Part shown: positions 26,501 through 34,994 of the stretch, one piece after another
How positions within the stretch are numbered: position 1 is the first letter of the stretch
How the letters are laid out: each line of letters begins with the position of its first letter
DNA from: Massilia sp. 9I
GTDB taxonomy: Bacteria; Pseudomonadota; Gammaproteobacteria; Burkholderiales; Burkholderiaceae_D
Reading direction: 5' to 3'
Assembly (NCBI RefSeq): GCF_902506415.1
Contig: NZ_LR733275.1
Location: 5,228,379-5,292,378, forward strand
DNA length: 64,000 bases
Notes under the pieces: model-generated
Databases searched by the model: none
Seen by the model: only the letters and a program-made list of their open reading frames with translations
What the model was told of the DNA's origin: nothing
Position numbers and translations under genes: made by a program

Positions 26501-26830
26501 TTGGATTCCTCCCTGGCCTCCTGGCTGGTGGTCGCGATTGCACTCGCGGCCGCCAACCTGCCTTTCCTCACCGAGCGTGTGTTCGGCCTTGTTCCTCTCA
26601 AGGCCAGCACTGCCGGTGACGGCACCCAGCGCACGAAGCCGTTCCCGCTGCGCCTGTTAGAGTTAATTGTTTTATACTTTGTCGTCGGCTTCCTGGCTCG
26701 CGCCCTGGAATCCCGGATCGGCGCCGTGTTCGGGCAGAACTGGGAGTTCTATGCGATCACCGGTTGCCTGTTCCTGGTGCTGGCGTTCCCCGGTTTCATC
26801 CTCCGTTACCTGCGCAAACGCCGCGCCTGA
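26501..26830 (+). CDS. DUF2818 family membrane protein
   Basis: A 109-residue protein with a TTG start. Three hydrophobic segments (about residues 6-25, 52-72, 82-102) end in a basic RKRR tail. DUF2818 genes are a constant companion of the 3' end of nuo operons in Burkholderiales, which suggests an accessory role in complex I assembly or stability; this is inference from position only. Confidence 0.85.
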   Translation: MDSSLASWLVVAIALAAANLPFLTERVFGLVPLKASTAGDGTQRTKPFPLRLLELIVLYFVVGFLARALESRIGAVFGQNWEFYAITGCLFLVLAFPGFILRYLRKRRA

Positions 26831-26862
26831 TTCCCGTAACGCAGTACAAGACTGGAGACCGC

Positions 26863-27420
26863 ATGGTTTCAGATTTACGCGAGACCCGCATCGACGGCGG
26901 TGTGGTCTATGACGGCCATTTCCTCAAAGTCGAGCGCGACAAGATCCGGCTGCCCGACGGTTCCACCTCCCACCGTGAATTCTTCCGCCACCCCGGCGCC
27001 GTGGTCATCCTGCCGCTGCTGCCCGATGGCCGCATCCTGCTGGAACGCCAGTTCCGCTATCCGAATTCCCAGGTGTTCATCGAGTTCCCCGCCGGGAAGA
27101 TCGATCCGGGCGAGGATCACCTGGCCTGCGCCGAGCGCGAGCTGGAAGAAGAGACCGGCTACACCGCCGGCAAGTGGCGCTTCGTCTGCACCATTCACAA
27201 TGCCATCGCCTATTCGGACGAGCACCTCGAGCTGTTCCTGGCCGAAGACCTGCAAGCCGGCGAGCAGAAGCTGGACGAGGGCGAATTCCTGGAAATCTTC
27301 AGTGTCACGCTGCCGGAGCTGCTGGGCATGGTCCAGCGCGGCGAGATCACCGACGTGAAGACCATCATCGGCACCTTCTGGCTCGAGAAGATCCTGTCCG
27401 GCAGCTGGAACCTGGCGTAG
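26863..27420 (+). CDS. NUDIX hydrolase, ADP-ribose pyrophosphatase type
   Basis: A 185-residue cytoplasmic enzyme. The NUDIX box is intact: a GKIDPGE start and RELEEETGY core (about residues 82-104). The surrounding LERQFRYP and EFPAGKID context is that of the ADP-ribose/NudF-like group, which hydrolyses ADP-ribose or related sugar nucleotides. TGGAGA eight bases upstream fixes the start inside a longer open frame. It lies 32 bases after DUF2818, so it is probably read from the nuo operon. Confidence 0.92.
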   Translation: MVSDLRETRIDGGVVYDGHFLKVERDKIRLPDGSTSHREFFRHPGAVVILPLLPDGRILLERQFRYPNSQVFIEFPAGKIDPGEDHLACAERELEEETGYTAGKWRFVCTIHNAIAYSDEHLELFLAEDLQAGEQKLDEGEFLEIFSVTLPELLGMVQRGEITDVKTIIGTFWLEKILSGSWNLA

Positions 27421-27424
27421 TGCG

Positions 27425-28120
27425 ATGAAATCGTGGCTGGCGCTTGTCCTGTGGTGCTGGGCGCTGGCAGCCACGGCCGCGCCACGGACCGCGTTCCAGG
27501 CGCGCTGCGAGGACACCATCGGCGAGACGCTCTCCGTGCTGACAGGCACGCAGAATGGTTTTCGGATCGACAACACCGTCGGTTTCCGTTCCTTGACCGT
27601 GATGAAGGGAAAGGCGCGTCCCGGTCAGGTGGTGCTGGGCCTGACCCGCACCGAGTCGATCGTCAGCATCAACGTCGGCGGGCGCCTGCTCACCGATCCG
27701 GCCAGCGGCTACGAATGCATCGCGCCGCACATCGAGATCAAGCTTTACTATCCGCCGATCGTGGTCTACGTCAGCCGCGAGTTCCGGCCCGGTTCCTGCG
27801 CCTACGAGGAAGTGCTGGCGCACGAGATGCGTCACCTGAACACCTACCTCGACTACCTGCCCAAGGCGGAAAGCCGGGTGCGCCAGGCGCTCGAGCGCCG
27901 TTTCGAGGACAAGCCCCTGTATGCGCGCATCGGCCAGGCACAAAGCCTGCTCCAGCGCGAAATCGACCGCGGCTGGATGCCCTATATTAAAAGCGAGATG
28001 GCGAAGGTCGAGGCCTTGCAGGCGGCGATCGACTCGCCCCAGGAATATGCCCGCCTCGGCAAGGTTTGCGGAGGTGAGGTACAGTCGCTGATTCGACCTG
28101 TACGAAAACGCAAGACATGA
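27425..28120 (+). CDS. Exported HExxH protein of unknown function
   Basis: A 231-residue protein with a signal peptide ending after TAA (residue 19). H133-E134-x-x-H137 forms a zincin-like motif in the segment LAHEMRHLNTY, followed by helices rich in Arg/Glu. Four cysteines could form disulfides in the periplasm. It starts four bases after the NUDIX stop and overlaps ispD by four bases. The shape suggests a small periplasmic metalloprotease, but no characterised family is recognised and the third metal ligand is not obvious. Confidence 0.8.
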   Translation: MKSWLALVLWCWALAATAAPRTAFQARCEDTIGETLSVLTGTQNGFRIDNTVGFRSLTVMKGKARPGQVVLGLTRTESIVSINVGGRLLTDPASGYECIAPHIEIKLYYPPIVVYVSREFRPGSCAYEEVLAHEMRHLNTYLDYLPKAESRVRQALERRFEDKPLYARIGQAQSLLQREIDRGWMPYIKSEMAKVEALQAAIDSPQEYARLGKVCGGEVQSLIRPVRKRKT

Positions 28121-28863
28121 CGATTGACACAGCCGTACCCGCAACCAACGAGCTTTCGCAGCGCTATTTCGCGCTGATTCCCGCCGCCGGCGTCGGCGCC
28201 CGCATGGCCGCCGGCAGCCCCAAGCAATACCTGCCCATCGCCGGCAAGCCGATGCTGCGCCACACCATCGACGCCTTCCGCTCCAGTCCGTACATCGCGC
28301 ACACCTATGTGGTGGTGAGCGCGGACGACCCCTACATCGACGCCATCGTGCCGCCAGGCGGCGTCACCGTGCTGCGCTGCGGCGGCGCCACGCGCATGGA
28401 ATCGATCCGCAATGGCCTGCGCATGCTGCACGACAGCGTGGCCTTGGACGACTGGATCTTGGTGCACGACGCCGCCCGTCCAGGGCTGGACGCGGAACTG
28501 ATCGCCCGCCTGATCGTCGAAACGGGTGAGCACCCGGCCGGCGGTTTGCTGGCGCTGCCGGTGGTCGATACCGTCAAACGCAGCGTGGCGGGGGAGGTGG
28601 CAACGGTGGCGCGCGACGGCCTGTGGCTGGCGCAGACGCCGCAGATGTTCCGCTACCAGTTATTATGCCGCGCACTCGACGCCGCGACGGACCCGGCCGC
28701 GATTACCGATGACGCCAGCGCGGTTGAAGCGCTGGGACTGGCCCCCAAGTTGGTGGAAGGGCATCCCCGCAACCTGAAAGTCACGCTGCCTGCCGACATC
28801 CGGATCGCCGAGATGTACCTGGCAGCCTTTGCTGATCAACCAATCGAACCGCAAGCGAGCTGA
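28117..28863 (+). CDS. ispD: 2-C-methyl-D-erythritol 4-phosphate cytidylyltransferase
   Basis: A 248-residue enzyme that makes CDP-methylerythritol from MEP and CTP, the third step of the non-mevalonate isoprenoid pathway. The CTP-binding start LIPAAGVGARM with K in GSPKQYLPI, the VHDAARP motif and the TDDASAVE segment are present. The ATG overlaps the previous stop (ATGA), and ispF follows directly at the stop codon. Confidence 0.97.
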   Translation: MTIDTAVPATNELSQRYFALIPAAGVGARMAAGSPKQYLPIAGKPMLRHTIDAFRSSPYIAHTYVVVSADDPYIDAIVPPGGVTVLRCGGATRMESIRNGLRMLHDSVALDDWILVHDAARPGLDAELIARLIVETGEHPAGGLLALPVVDTVKRSVAGEVATVARDGLWLAQTPQMFRYQLLCRALDAATDPAAITDDASAVEALGLAPKLVEGHPRNLKVTLPADIRIAEMYLAAFADQPIEPQAS

Positions 28864-29388
28864 ATGACCATGGCACAAGCATCCTTCAATCCCACTCCGC
28901 CATTCCGCATCGGAACCGGCTACGACTGCCACGCGCTGGTCGAGGGGCGCAAGCTCATCGTCGGCGGCGTGACCATCCCGCACCGGCTGGGCCTGCTCGG
29001 CCACTCGGACGCCGACGTGTTGCTGCACGCGGTCATCGATGCGCTGCTGGGCGCCGCAGCCCTGGGCGACATCGGCAAGCATTTCCCGGACACCGACCCG
29101 ATGTTCGCCGGCGCCGATTCGCGCACCTTGCTGCGCGAGGTGGCGCACCGCGTGGTGGCGACCGGTTACACCATCGGCAACATCGACGCAACCATCATCG
29201 CTCAGCAGCCGAAGATGGCGCCGCACATCCCGCAAATGGTCTCGCGTATCGCCGAAGACCTGGGCGTGTCGCCGCAGCAGGTCAACGTCAAGGCCAAGAC
29301 CAACGAAAAGCTCGGCTTCCTCGGGCGCGAAGAGGGCATGGCGGCTGAGGCGGTCGCGATGCTGATCCGCGCACCCGAAGCAGGCTGA
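28864..29388 (+). CDS. ispF: 2-C-methyl-D-erythritol 2,4-cyclodiphosphate synthase
   Basis: A 174-residue trimeric zinc enzyme for the fifth step of the MEP pathway. The metal ligands are in GYDCHAL (D and H) and the later HSDADVLLHA; the KTNEKLGFLGREEG signature is intact. It begins at the base after the ispD stop. The N-terminal dozen residues are not conserved, and a second in-frame ATG two codons in is possible. Confidence 0.97.
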   Translation: MTMAQASFNPTPPFRIGTGYDCHALVEGRKLIVGGVTIPHRLGLLGHSDADVLLHAVIDALLGAAALGDIGKHFPDTDPMFAGADSRTLLREVAHRVVATGYTIGNIDATIIAQQPKMAPHIPQMVSRIAEDLGVSPQQVNVKAKTNEKLGFLGREEGMAAEAVAMLIRAPEAG

Positions 29389-29399
29389 TTGATGCTTGT

Positions 29400-29428
29400 C
29401 TGACATGTGCGTGCATATGCACTATAAT
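29400..29428 (+). promoter_or_regulatory. Strong sigma-70 promoter with operator palindrome for the MFS gene
   Basis: CTGACA (29400-29405) and a perfect TATAAT (29423-29428) are 17 bases apart. The spacer ends in a perfect 12-base palindrome, GTGCATATGCAC (29411-29422), the placement of a classical repressor site. Confidence 0.8.
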
Positions 29429-29433
29429 TCGTC

Positions 29434-29454
29434 GAATGGGCATTCCGCCCGTTC
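29434..29454 (+). promoter_or_regulatory. Leader hairpin before the MFS ribosome binding site
   Basis: GAATGGGC (29434-29441) pairs with GCCCGTTC (29447-29454), one T-G pair, five-base loop, directly before CGAGGAGG. It could be a second operator or affect translation. Confidence 0.45.
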
Positions 29455-29466
29455 GAGGAGGCGCAC

Positions 29467-30735
29467 ATGACGCACGCACATGAACAAGAAACAATGACGC
29501 CGCGCGCGGCCTGGATGCTGATCCTGGCCGCAAGCACGATCCTGATGATCACGATGGGCGCCCGCCTGACCACGGGCCTGTTCCTGTCGCCGATCAATAC
29601 CTCCACCGGCCTCGGCATCGCCACCATCAGCTTCGCGATGGCGGTGGCCCAGCTCATGTGGGGCGCCTCGCAACCGATCTTCGGCGCCATCGCCGACAAG
29701 TATGGCCCGGCGCGGGTCATCGTGATCGGCGGCCTCATGCTCGCCATGGGCACCGCCCTCACGCCCTTCATGGATTCCGAGTGGGGCCTGCTGCTCAGCA
29801 TGGGCCTCCTGTCCGCTGCCGGCGCGGGGGCAGGGAGCTTCTCGATCCTGATCGGCGCCACCGCCCAGCGCCTGCCCGCCGAGCGGCGCGCCTTCGCCTC
29901 CGGCTTCATCAACGCCGGCGGCTCCTTCGGCCAGTTCGTGTTCGCGCCGCTGATGCAGGCAATTATCGCCTCCGCCGGCTGGGTCATCGCGATGCTGACC
30001 ATGGCGGCCACGACCTTGCTGACCATCCCCTTGGCGCTGGGCATGCGCAAGAAGCCGGCCGTGCCCATCGCAGCGCCGGCTTCGGCCGCCACGGCGACGC
30101 CGGTCGCAGCCGGCATGAGCCTGACCGAACAGCTGCGCCAGGCCATGCGCGACCGCAGCTACCTGTGCCTGCACCTGGGCTTCTTCACCTGCGGCTTCCA
30201 CATCGCCTTCCTGGTCACCCACCTGCCACAGGAAGTCGCGCTGTGCGGCCTGTCGGCGGGCGTCTCCGCCACCGCGTTGGCCCTGATCGGCCTGTTCAAC
30301 ATCGCCGGCAGCCTGGCCGCCGGCGCACTGGCCAACCGCTACCGCATGAAGTCGCTGCTGGCCTTCATCTACGGCGCTCGCGCCCTGATCATCGTGGCCT
30401 ACCTGCTGGCGCCAAAGGCCGCGCTGACCTTCTACCTGTTCGCCGGCGCACTCGGCTTCACCTGGCTGGCTACGGTGCCGCCCACGGCCGGGCTGGTGGG
30501 CAAGCTGTTCGGCATGCGCTACCTGGCGACCCTGTTCGGCATGACCCTGCTGTCGCACCAGATCGGCGGCTTCTTCGGCGCCTGGCTCGGCGGCCTGTCC
30601 TTTGTCCGCTTCGGCGACTATACGTGGATGTGGTACGCCGACATCCTGCTGGCGGTCGCGGCGGCCCTGATCAACCTGCCGATCCGCGAGGCCAAGGTGG
30701 CGCGCCCGGCGGCGCTGGCTGGGGCGAAGGGCTGA
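29467..30735 (+). CDS. MFS transporter
   Basis: A 422-residue major facilitator with 12 predicted helices and a central cytoplasmic loop near residues 195-220 (Ala/Pro-rich). It lacks obvious sugar or drug signatures, so the substrate cannot be named. GAGGAGG precedes the ATG. The gene has a strong promoter with a palindromic operator, so it is probably induced by its substrate through a repressor encoded elsewhere. It ends four bases before a small unknown gene. Confidence 0.9.
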   Translation: MTHAHEQETMTPRAAWMLILAASTILMITMGARLTTGLFLSPINTSTGLGIATISFAMAVAQLMWGASQPIFGAIADKYGPARVIVIGGLMLAMGTALTPFMDSEWGLLLSMGLLSAAGAGAGSFSILIGATAQRLPAERRAFASGFINAGGSFGQFVFAPLMQAIIASAGWVIAMLTMAATTLLTIPLALGMRKKPAVPIAAPASAATATPVAAGMSLTEQLRQAMRDRSYLCLHLGFFTCGFHIAFLVTHLPQEVALCGLSAGVSATALALIGLFNIAGSLAAGALANRYRMKSLLAFIYGARALIIVAYLLAPKAALTFYLFAGALGFTWLATVPPTAGLVGKLFGMRYLATLFGMTLLSHQIGGFFGAWLGGLSFVRFGDYTWMWYADILLAVAAALINLPIREAKVARPAALAGAKG

Positions 30736-30739
30736 GCGG

Positions 30740-31048
30740 ATGGCGCGCGAAGCCTGGGCCTATCGCGAGCTCGCCGTCGAGTCGGCGCTGGATCCGCGCA
30801 GCGGGCGGGTCATCATCCGGCCGGTGTCGGGCCAGGCCTACGCGACCTCGCTGCGCGTGCAGTGTTCGCGCGCGTTGTCCGATCCGGAGCGCTATCCGGT
30901 CGGCACGCGCTTCCTGCTGTCCGCCAAGCTGACCGACCGCCTCGGCGGCGCCCCTTATCTGTACGCTTGGCACGGCGACCCGGTGGTCGTCATGAGCAAG
31001 GCGGCGCTGACCCGCTTCCTGGGCGAGCGCAAGCGGCTGCGGCTCTGA
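30740..31048 (+). CDS. Small hypothetical protein after the MFS transporter (102 aa)
   Basis: A soluble-looking protein starting four bases after the transporter stop, in the same operon. Composition is protein-like (for example YPVGTRFLLSAKLTDR and GAPYLYAWHGDPVVV). No signal peptide, membrane segment or known domain is recognised. It may be a compact beta domain. Confidence 0.75.
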   Translation: MAREAWAYRELAVESALDPRSGRVIIRPVSGQAYATSLRVQCSRALSDPERYPVGTRFLLSAKLTDRLGGAPYLYAWHGDPVVVMSKAALTRFLGERKRLRL

Positions 31049-31050
31049 GC

Positions 31051-31362
31051 TCAGTAGTGCGTCAGTTTCATGAAGACGAACCATCCCAGGACGGTGAGGA
31101 GCATCAGGGTCGCCAGTGCGCCGAACACGGGGCCGGCCCGCCGCGGCTTGTAGTGCGTCCACAGCACGGCCAGGCCGCCGAAGACGAAGACCAGGCTGGC
31201 GCAAATGGCGAGCCAGCGCGGAGGAGGGAATTCCGGCACGCGCCACCGCCGCCGGCTCGGCACACCTTCGACGAGTCCGGAGGTGAAGGCGAGCGCCACA
31301 AGCCCGATCAGCAGCATGCCGAGCCCGCACAGCAGCGCGTCGCGCCGGGTGGTCCTGCTCAT
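31051..31362 (-). CDS. Small membrane protein (103 aa), unknown
   Basis: Three hydrophobic segments (about residues 11-30, 50-70 and 78-98) around a basic, proline-rich loop. The ATG overlaps the stop of the S41-type protease by four bases, so the two are cotranslated and it may be a partner of that protease. It ends two bases from the convergent small gene. No family recognised. Confidence 0.75.
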   Translation of the reverse strand: MSRTTRRDALLCGLGMLLIGLVALAFTSGLVEGVPSRRRWRVPEFPPPRWLAICASLVFVFGGLAVLWTHYKPRRAGPVFGALATLMLLTVLGWFVFMKLTHY

Positions 31363-32846
31363 TTGCCCGCGAGGTCGCGTTCCACCACCTCGAGGAAGGT
31401 GGCCGTGGTCCAGCGCAGGCTGGTGACCGGGATATCCGGGCGGTAGAACTCGCCGTTGCCGCGCGGCCGGTTGACGTACAGTTTCGTCGGCACGACGACT
31501 CTTCCCAGTCCTCCCGGCAGCGGCTCGATCCTCACTTCCATATAAGTCGAATCGGCGGAACTCGGCGCCCCGACCAGCTTCGTGTTCGGGAACAGTTTGA
31601 AGTAATCGATGGCGTCCAGGCAGGCGCTCGCGCAGTTACCCGGGACGATCACGTAGACCGGACGGGTGAAGGGCGCGGGCGCCGGCTGCGGCGCCGCTTC
31701 GGTCGCCTCCTCCTCGTCCTTGCGGATGGCATAAGGTGACTTGGCCGCCAGCGCCTTGCGCATCGCCGCTTCGCGTTCGGCCCACCACTGCGCGGACGCG
31801 GTTTCGCCCCTGGCCAAGTCGTCTTCCCTGGTGCGCTGGTAATAGGCGATGTTGCCCGGCGAGGCGCGGTACCAGACTTCGACGCCGGCATTGCGCGCAT
31901 CGTCGCGGCGCTTCAGCTCCGCGTCGCCCCACAGGGCCTTCGCGAATTGCTGGCTCCAGTCCGAGCTGCCGCCCTGGTTGCGGCGCAGGTCGACCACGAC
32001 CGCGTCCGCGCCGAGGAAGCGCGCGCGCTGGCTGCGCACCTGCTCGTAGATGGCGCGGTAGGCCGCGCGTTCCTCGTCGGATGGCTGGAAGGTCGGCATC
32101 GCCACCCAGAACAAATTCTTGCGCGGTTCGCTCAGGCCGACCGGCAGGGCATCGCCGGCGACGCTTTCGCGCAGCAGGGGCGCGAGCGACTTGGGCGCCT
32201 CGCGCCAGGCCAGGCTGCGTTCGACCTGGCGGCCATCAAGCTCGAACACGCAGCGTTTTGGCCGTGCCACGAACGGGTTGCCCGTGTCGATGAACAGGTT
32301 GCGCGTCTGGCTCCACCACTGGCCGTCTTCCTTGATGCGTCCCAGGAAGGCGAACACGTTCTGCTCCAGCAGCGTGCGCGCCGGCTTGCCGTCGCAGGAC
32401 ACGATGCGTTCGCCTTCGCGCGCGGCGCCGTCCTCGCTGGCATAGACGAACAGGTCGCCGCGCCAGGCGGCAACGAAGCCGGGCCACTGGGCCGGCCTGA
32501 CGGCGGCGGCATCGAAGCTTGGATAGACGCCCGCATGACCGTCGTGGATGCGGTTCGAGAAGCCCAGCAGGGCCGCGATGTAGCCGCTGCCGTCGCTCAC
32601 TTGCGCCGCCAGCGCGGCGCCGTGGGCCTTGGCGGCGCGCAGGTTGGTCAGGAAGGCGGGATTGTGCGGATCATGGGCGCCGGCATGGTTGGCGAGCGTG
32701 ACGCGGTAGCCTGCTTCGACGTCGCGCAGGGCGGCGGCGCGCCATTGCTTGGGGCTGGTCGGCAGTTTGGGTTCAGCATCTGCGGCAAGGGCTGCGCCGG
32801 ACACGCCTGCCAGGAGGGCGGCAAGGAAGATCGAGGTGAAGCGCAT
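31359..32846 (-). CDS. S41 family peptidase (tail-specific protease type), exported
   Basis: A 495-residue protein with a signal peptide ending at ALA (about residue 21). The S41 catalytic domain occupies the second half; VVVDLRRNQGG leads into it and the nucleophile S407 is in GNCASACLDA. The PDZ-like region is poorly defined. The frame extends upstream, but the ATG chosen begins the signal peptide. It would degrade or process envelope proteins. A membrane protein gene overlaps its stop. Confidence 0.88.
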   Translation of the reverse strand: MRFTSIFLAALLAGVSGAALAADAEPKLPTSPKQWRAAALRDVEAGYRVTLANHAGAHDPHNPAFLTNLRAAKAHGAALAAQVSDGSGYIAALLGFSNRIHDGHAGVYPSFDAAAVRPAQWPGFVAAWRGDLFVYASEDGAAREGERIVSCDGKPARTLLEQNVFAFLGRIKEDGQWWSQTRNLFIDTGNPFVARPKRCVFELDGRQVERSLAWREAPKSLAPLLRESVAGDALPVGLSEPRKNLFWVAMPTFQPSDEERAAYRAIYEQVRSQRARFLGADAVVVDLRRNQGGSSDWSQQFAKALWGDAELKRRDDARNAGVEVWYRASPGNIAYYQRTREDDLARGETASAQWWAEREAAMRKALAAKSPYAIRKDEEEATEAAPQPAPAPFTRPVYVIVPGNCASACLDAIDYFKLFPNTKLVGAPSSADSTYMEVRIEPLPGGLGRVVVPTKLYVNRPRGNGEFYRPDIPVTSLRWTTATFLEVVERDLAGK

Positions 32847-33009
32847 GGCAGGGGACTCATGGGATGCGGAGCGCCCACAATACAACGCGCCTGCCGTGCG
32901 GAAATGCGTGGTTTGTCACGTCCTGTTCCGCCCGCTAACAGGGGCGGGCAGCGCGAGCGTGCAAAAATGGTTAACATCAGGTTTTGCGACCGAACCCGAA
33001 AGGAACACC

Positions 33010-33564
33010 ATGGCCACACGGAACATCGCCGTCATCGTCGGCAGCCTGCGCAAGGACTCGTTCACCCGCAAGGTGGCGCGATCGATGATCGAACTGGCGC
33101 CCGCCAGCCTCCACATGGAGATCGTCGAGATCCGCGACCTGCCGCTGTACAACCAGGACGACGAGACCGACAATCCGCCGGCCGCGTTCACTGCATTCCG
33201 CGAGCGCATCAGGCAGGCCGACGGCATCCTGTTCTGTACGCCGGAATACAACCGCTCGGTCCCGGGCGCTCTGAAGAACGCGATCGACGTCGGCTCGCGC
33301 CCCTACGGCAAGGCGGCTTACGCCGACAAGCCCTGCGCGGTGGTCAGTGTCTCGCCGGGCGCGCTGGGCGGCTTCGGCGCCAACCACCACCTGCGCCAGA
33401 TGCTGCCTTTCCTGAACATGCCCTGCATGCCGGCGCCGGAAGCCTATGTCGGCATGGTGGCCGGCAAGTACGAGGGCGATCGCCTGATCGACGATGGAAG
33501 CCGCGCCTTCTTCCAGACCTTCATCGACAGCTTTGCCGCCTGGATCGAGCGCCATGCCAAGTGA
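33010..33564 (+). CDS. NADPH-dependent FMN reductase (ChrR/YieF-like)
   Basis: A 184-residue flavodoxin-fold enzyme. The phosphate loop GSLRKDSFTRKVA near residue 10 and PEYNRSVPGALKNAIDVGSRP near residue 78 are the signatures of the quinone/chromate reductase group, which performs two-electron reduction of quinones and metals using NAD(P)H. AAAGGA precedes the ATG. It overlaps the VOC gene by 11 bases, starting a three-gene unit. Confidence 0.93.
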   Translation: MATRNIAVIVGSLRKDSFTRKVARSMIELAPASLHMEIVEIRDLPLYNQDDETDNPPAAFTAFRERIRQADGILFCTPEYNRSVPGALKNAIDVGSRPYGKAAYADKPCAVVSVSPGALGGFGANHHLRQMLPFLNMPCMPAPEAYVGMVAGKYEGDRLIDDGSRAFFQTFIDSFAAWIERHAK

Positions 33565-33979
33565 GCACCCGATCGCGGTGCGCGGGCTCGACCACATCGT
33601 CCTGCGCGTCGCCGACCTCGACGCCATGATCGCCTTCTACGGCGAGGTGCTGGGCTGCCGCGTCGAGCGGCGCCTGGAGGAGCTTGGACTGATTCAGCTA
33701 CGCGCCGGCCATTCCCTGATCGACCTTGTGCCGGTCGACAGCAAGCTGGGCCGCGAGGGCGGCGCGGCCCCTGGGGTAGGTGGCCGCAACCTCGACCACC
33801 TGTGCCTGCGTGTCGAACCCTTCGACGAAGCCGCGATCCGGCGCCACCTGGATGCCCACGGCGTGCCCGCCGGCCCGGTTGAATCGCGCTATGGCGCTGA
33901 AGGCGAGGGGCCGTCGATATACCTGCTCGACCCGGAGCGCAACACCGTCGAGCTCAAGGGACCGCCCTACGCAACATGA
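33554..33979 (+). CDS. VOC family (glyoxalase/dioxygenase fold) protein
   Basis: A 141-residue protein with two beta-alpha-beta-beta-beta modules. Metal-ligand candidates are H in LDHIVLRV, H in LDHLCLRV and E in NTVELKG, the usual H/H/E set. The enzyme could be a lactoylglutathione lyase-like or antibiotic-modifying protein; substrate is unknown. It starts within the FMN reductase gene and its stop overlaps the channel gene start (ATGA). Confidence 0.9.
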   Translation: MPSEHPIAVRGLDHIVLRVADLDAMIAFYGEVLGCRVERRLEELGLIQLRAGHSLIDLVPVDSKLGREGGAAPGVGGRNLDHLCLRVEPFDEAAIRRHLDAHGVPAGPVESRYGAEGEGPSIYLLDPERNTVELKGPPYAT

Positions 33980-34866
33980 AGGCCGGCGCCTCCACCCGAG
34001 GGAACAACACGCCCGCCCGCTACGGCCGCCCGGACGGCTGGCGCGGCCGCCTGTACGACATCATCTTCCGCAGCGACTCCAAGGCGGGACGACGTTTCGA
34101 CATCGCGCTGGTGGGGGCGATCCTGCTCAGCATCCTGGTGGTGGTGCTCGACAGCGTGCCGCTGATCCACGCCCGCTACACCGGGCTGATGCGCGTGCTG
34201 GAATGGAGCTTCACGCTGCTGTTCACCTTCGAATACGCGGCGCGCCTGCTGTGCGTGCGCCAGCCGCTGCGTTACGCCACCAGCTTCTACGGCATCGTCG
34301 ACCTGCTGTCGGTGCTGCCGACCTACGTGTCGCTGCTGGTGCCGGGCAGCGAAGCGCTGCTCGACATCCGCATCCTGCGCCTGCTGCGGCTGTTCCGCAT
34401 CTTCAAGCTCACCCTCTACATCGAGGAATACACGCGCCTGGCCGAGGCCTTGGCCGCCAGCCGGCGCAAGATCATGGTGTTCCTGTCGGTGGTGCTGATG
34501 GCGGTGCTGATCCTGGGCACCGTAATGTACGTGGTCGAGGGGCCGGCGCACGGCTATACCAGCATCCCGACCGCGATGTACTGGGCGATCGTCACCATGA
34601 CCACGGTGGGCTATGGCGACATCACCCCGCACACCACGCTCGGCAAGGCGATCGCATCCTTCATGATGCTGCTCGGCTGGGGCATCCTGGCGGTGCCGAC
34701 CGGCATCGTCACCGCAGAGATGACGGCGCGCCGCAACGACCGCCGCCACGGCCCGGCGCGCGTGCCGCGCAACTGCGAAGTGTGCGGCAACGGCGGCCAC
34801 GAAGCGAGCGCAACATTCTGCAAGGATTGCGGCGCCGAACTGCCGAAGGTGCAGGCCAGGCGCTGA
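33976..34866 (+). CDS. Voltage-gated potassium channel-like protein with C-terminal zinc ribbon
   Basis: A 296-residue six-helix ion channel. The S4 voltage sensor is arginine-rich (RILRLLRLFRIFK, about residues 134-146), and the pore loop carries the potassium filter TTVGYGD (residues 209-215). After S6 a short basic linker leads to a zinc ribbon with C267, C270, C282 and C285. The ribbon is an unusual regulatory end for this class. It is translationally coupled to the VOC gene. Confidence 0.92.
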   Translation: MKAGASTRGNNTPARYGRPDGWRGRLYDIIFRSDSKAGRRFDIALVGAILLSILVVVLDSVPLIHARYTGLMRVLEWSFTLLFTFEYAARLLCVRQPLRYATSFYGIVDLLSVLPTYVSLLVPGSEALLDIRILRLLRLFRIFKLTLYIEEYTRLAEALAASRRKIMVFLSVVLMAVLILGTVMYVVEGPAHGYTSIPTAMYWAIVTMTTVGYGDITPHTTLGKAIASFMMLLGWGILAVPTGIVTAEMTARRNDRRHGPARVPRNCEVCGNGGHEASATFCKDCGAELPKVQARR

Positions 34867-34994
34867 CGCCCGGCGGGCGCACCTTTGGCCCAGATCAAAC
34901 GCGGCCTGGCCAGCGTCTTTAGTCTTCTAGCCTCGTGCCGCGGCCAGTGCGCCGTGGCGTGCCTTTCAATGAAACTATAGAACGAGGTCAACGC

